The translations under genes and the position numbers were made by a program. A stretch of 7,562 bases of DNA from Candidatus Solincola jinzensis (lineage in GTDB: Bacteria > Actinomycetota > Geothermincolia > Geothermincolales > RBG-13-55-18): contig JACVJG010000116.1 in assembly GCA_015711875.1 (NCBI GenBank), positions 1 to 7,562 on the forward strand, given 5' to 3'. The notes under the pieces are model-generated. The model worked only from the letters and a program-made list of their open reading frames with translations, searched no databases and was not told where the DNA came from. Below are positions 5,883 to 7,562 of the stretch, one piece after another; within the stretch, counting starts at the first letter, position 1, and the number at the start of each line of letters is the position of its first letter.

Positions 5883-5969
5883 ATGGTTATGACGAGGACG
5901 CGCGCCGCAAAGGGTACGTACCGCATGCGATATGACAGCATGGTATCGACTGGTGGGGTGGTGTCTTGA
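5883..5969 (+). CDS. 28-codon small ORF overlapping the zinc-ribbon gene by TTGA
   Basis: The ATG at 5883 follows AAAGAGGTG (5871-5879), the best Shine-Dalgarno match near the downstream gene, with GAGG ending 5 bases before the ATG. The frame runs 28 codons (beginning MVMTRTRAAKG, ending STGGVVS) and stops at TGA 5967-5969. The zinc-ribbon protein starts at TTG 5966-5968, so stop and start share the four bases TTGA. This geometry is typical of translational coupling, where ribosomes ending on the small ORF restart on the next gene. The peptide is basic, without a recognisable domain or membrane segment. It may be a mere translation-coupling device and not a functional product. Confidence 0.4.
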   Translation: MVMTRTRAAKGTYRMRYDSMVSTGGVVS

Positions 5970-6856
5970 TCTGTCCGGAATGCGGCAGCTACCAGCCCGA
6001 CAGGGCGAAGTATTGCGGCATCTGCGGCTCCGCCCTTTCCCAGGACGGCCTGGTGGAGAGCTTCCTGGGGGATAAGGCCGAGCACGAGATCGTGCTTCCC
6101 CGCCGCCGCAGCATAGGCTTCTATCTGCTCCTGGTGGCCATCGTGGCTGCCTCGCTGGCCGCCCTGGCGGGAGGCGGCTACCTGGTATACCGCATGGCCT
6201 GGGGTGGCGGTGGCGAGGAGCAGGAAAAGGCCGAGGCGGTGGACAACACCCTGGAATACGGCGACCCGGACCTGGGCTTCACCATCTCCTACCCCAATAA
6301 CTGGACCCTTGCCAACGAGGCGCTTGAAGACGACGAGCTCGCGTCGCTCACCATATCCCTCACCAGCAGGAAAACTATTTCCCTGCGCGCCTTGCAGCTC
6401 GATCCCCTTATCTCCATAGGCGGGCTGGAAAGCATCGAGGAGTACCTGGAGGAAGACGCGCTGCGGCGCATGCGCGCCCTGGGGGGCGAACCCGGGAACA
6501 CGGGCTCCCTATCCGGCGATGGCAAGCCCGCAACGGGCGGCGGTTACGGCACCGGCACGGGCGCGACCACGGGCACGGACGGCCAGGCCGCCGGCGAGGA
6601 AACCAGGGGCTACGGTCTTTTTACCTCCAGCAAGGTCTCGGGCCTTCCCGCCTTCTACACCGAGTTCGACGCCAACCTCATGGGGGAGGAAACCCGCTTC
6701 CTCCTCTTCTACATCGTGGCCGGAGACCACCTGTTCCTTTTCCAGGGCCAGGCGCCCTATGCCGAATACAAGGCGGTCAGGCCCCAGTTCTTCTCCATCA
6801 CCGGCTCCTTCAAGTGGGAGGAGCCTGAGGGCAGAGCGGAGGAAACACCCCTCTGA
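5966..6856 (+). CDS. Membrane-anchored zinc-ribbon protein with extracytoplasmic PsbP/DcrB-like domain
   Basis: A 296-residue protein with an N-terminal cytoplasmic zinc ribbon (C3-P-E-C6 and C17-G-I-C20), a single transmembrane helix at about 50-75 preceded by RRR (46-48), and an outside domain. The positive-inside rule puts the ribbon in the cytoplasm. The outer part opens with DLGFTISYPNNW (102-113) and ends with a FFSITGSFKW strand, resembling PsbP- or DcrB-like lipoprotein folds. These two halves are separated by a Gly/Thr-rich linker at about 173-212. This architecture is common among proteins of unknown function in actinobacteria and Firmicutes; no enzyme motif is visible and I propose no function. 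The TTG at 5966 is the only in-frame start after a stop at 5933, and the reading frame must begin close by for the C-P-E-C motif to be included. It probably relies on the GGTGGGGTGG run just upstream and on coupling to the 28-codon ORF it overlaps. Confidence 0.85.
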   Translation: MICPECGSYQPDRAKYCGICGSALSQDGLVESFLGDKAEHEIVLPRRRSIGFYLLLVAIVAASLAALAGGGYLVYRMAWGGGGEEQEKAEAVDNTLEYGDPDLGFTISYPNNWTLANEALEDDELASLTISLTSRKTISLRALQLDPLISIGGLESIEEYLEEDALRRMRALGGEPGNTGSLSGDGKPATGGGYGTGTGATTGTDGQAAGEETRGYGLFTSSKVSGLPAFYTEFDANLMGEETRFLLFYIVAGDHLFLFQGQAPYAEYKAVRPQFFSITGSFKWEEPEGRAEETPL

Positions 6857-7244
6857 TCCCCAAGCCCTTGAGATAAGGCCTGCGTGCGCGAGTCCTACGT
6901 AAGATTCCTGGGATTCGCAATGGGCTTCGCAGCATATAGAACTTGAGACAAGGCCTGCGTGCGCGAGCCTTGCGTAAGGCTGGCGCGTAAGACCTCCATT
7001 CCATGCACACCCTTGCGCTGCATTCCGGCACAACCCCACCGACAGGCATAGAGGGATGCGCGGGAAGCGCCAGCTTGGTCCTCTCTCCGCCTCCATGATC
7101 CTCTCCTTCTATCCCCGGATGCTTACCGTCTCCAAGGGAGGCAGGGGATATGCGGGAGACTTGTTTCTTCTCCCTATGACGCCCGGTGGAGCACGCCCGG
7201 TAGCCGCCAAGAGCGGTTGTTCCGGCATCGCCGCGCGCGTGCGT
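6857..7244. other. Gene-free stretch with direct repeats
   Basis: Apart from the paired 37-bp repeats at its left end, this 388-bp stretch shows no supportable gene. A plus-strand open frame at 7056-7403 lacks a ribosome binding site, is rich in Arg, Pro and Gly, and runs antisense to the partial gene at the right edge. Confidence 0.55.
6867..6978. repeat. Two 37-bp direct repeats, 75-bp period, REP-like hairpin
   Basis: Copies at 6867-6903 and 6942-6978 agree at 33 of 37 bases; both contain AAGGCCTGCGTGCGCGAG. The second copy runs into a perfect hairpin, AGCCTT, loop GCGT, AAGGCT (6966-6981). The matching place after copy 1 (6891-6906) can form the same fold with one mismatch and one wobble. 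A diverged third copy lies at about 1307-1336 next to the GGGGTCAGGC array. They sit just after the zinc-ribbon stop codon and could end or protect its transcript. Their spread through the genome cannot be judged here. Confidence 0.75.
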
Positions 7245-7562
7245 TTACCGCCCCGCTCCACCGGTGAACTCGCATATGCCACTCCTCAACCGCCATACCC
7301 TCCACCTTGCCTGCGGACTTCGCAAGGCGCGCGCAGGCCGTTCTCCCGAAACCTTCACCACGGCCGCCACCGTGGTCCCGTCAGGGAACCTCGAAAGGTA
7401 TAGGCGAGCGAGGCGTGGAATACTGCGGTAAAGGGCTGGTTCCGTATGGTAGTCTTTTACCTGTGCCGCCTCAAGGCATGCCGGGATACCGCCCAGCATC
7501 TCCACGTAATTCTTGTCCAGGTAAACGAAGGGACCGGAGACGATGCGGTAAAATCCGCCGCC
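7245..7562 (-). CDS. C-terminal part of an unidentified protein, runs off the right edge
   Basis: The minus-strand frame is open from the window edge to TGA/TAA-type stop at 7245-7247, giving 105 residues with no start in view required. The first 70 or so residues (from FYRIVSGPFVYLDKNYVEM through RLARLYLSRFPDGTTVAAV) have protein-like composition with alternating hydrophobic and charged residues and mostly GC-ending codons. The last 30 or so (RPARALRSPQ onward) look like chance translation, so a frameshift or loss of the original end is possible; another frame of the same strand reads LAKSAGKVEGMAVEEWH there. I do not recognise the family. No membrane segment or motif stands out. Confidence 0.45.
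   Translation of the reverse strand, partial: GGGFYRIVSGPFVYLDKNYVEMLGGIPACLEAAQVKDYHTEPALYRSIPRLARLYLSRFPDGTTVAAVVKVSGERPARALRSPQARWRVWRLRSGICEFTGGAGR

Noticed and set aside
5711..5935. 74-residue plus-strand ORF in the zinc-ribbon leader
   Set aside because: Arg/Pro-rich chance frame without a ribosome binding site; the 28-codon ORF in another frame has much better signals.
7056..7403. 115-residue plus-strand ORF
   Set aside because: No ribosome binding site, no domain, overlaps antisense to the edge gene whose frame is more protein-like.
1..7562. tRNA genes, CRISPR array, phage or transposase genes
   Set aside because: I looked for T-loop motifs, regularly spaced repeats with unique spacers, and transposase or integrase motifs and saw none; the repeats present are tandem or paired hairpin units without spacers of CRISPR type.

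Overview
The window is GC-rich chromosomal DNA, most likely from a deep-branching actinobacterium (Actinomycetota, possibly the Geothermincolia or a related thermal or subsurface lineage). This rests on three things: dense GC in third codon positions, a leaderless-looking promoter of a kind common in actinobacteria, and a secreted cell-wall enzyme carrying C-terminal repeats of the WYFAEGYTG...VVAERAMYF type, which I associate with secreted proteins of that lineage. The assignment is inference; the window has no rRNA or marker gene that settles it.

Layout. Bases 1-470 hold no convincing gene. A TatD-family metal-dependent hydrolase (477-1223, +) follows; its C-terminal tail looks truncated and runs directly into a short tandem repeat array (1231-1304). 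A 654-bp gene-free gap separates it from the convergent rsmI (1878-2711, -), the 16S rRNA C1402 2'-O-methyltransferase, which appears to be made from a leaderless mRNA. Upstream of rsmI on the same strand is a small winged-helix protein (2805-3137, -). A 630-bp intergenic region holds back-to-back promoters and a hairpin-rich block (3387-3560). A large secreted L,D-transpeptidase (3769-5589, +) comes next: signal peptide, fibronectin-III-like domain, YkuD catalytic domain, then three beta-rich repeats. After a 376-bp leader region with a TATAAT box and two candidate small ORFs comes a membrane-anchored zinc-ribbon protein (5966-6856, +). The right end has 37-bp direct repeats, a gene-poor stretch, and the C-terminal end of an unidentified minus-strand protein running off the edge.

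How the parts relate. tatD and rsmI are housekeeping genes that often lie near each other and near metG in bacteria; here they are convergent, metG is absent from the window, and repeats lie in the gap, so the ancestral cluster seems to have been rearranged. The L,D-transpeptidase and the zinc-ribbon protein are both envelope proteins in the same direction but appear to have separate promoters. No phage genes, transposase genes, CRISPR array, tRNA or complete mobile element was seen. The most interesting non-obvious signals are a 28-codon ORF with a good ribosome binding site that overlaps the zinc-ribbon gene by TTGA, the leaderless rsmI promoter, the structured intergenic block, and the repeat families linked to the damaged 3' end of tatD.
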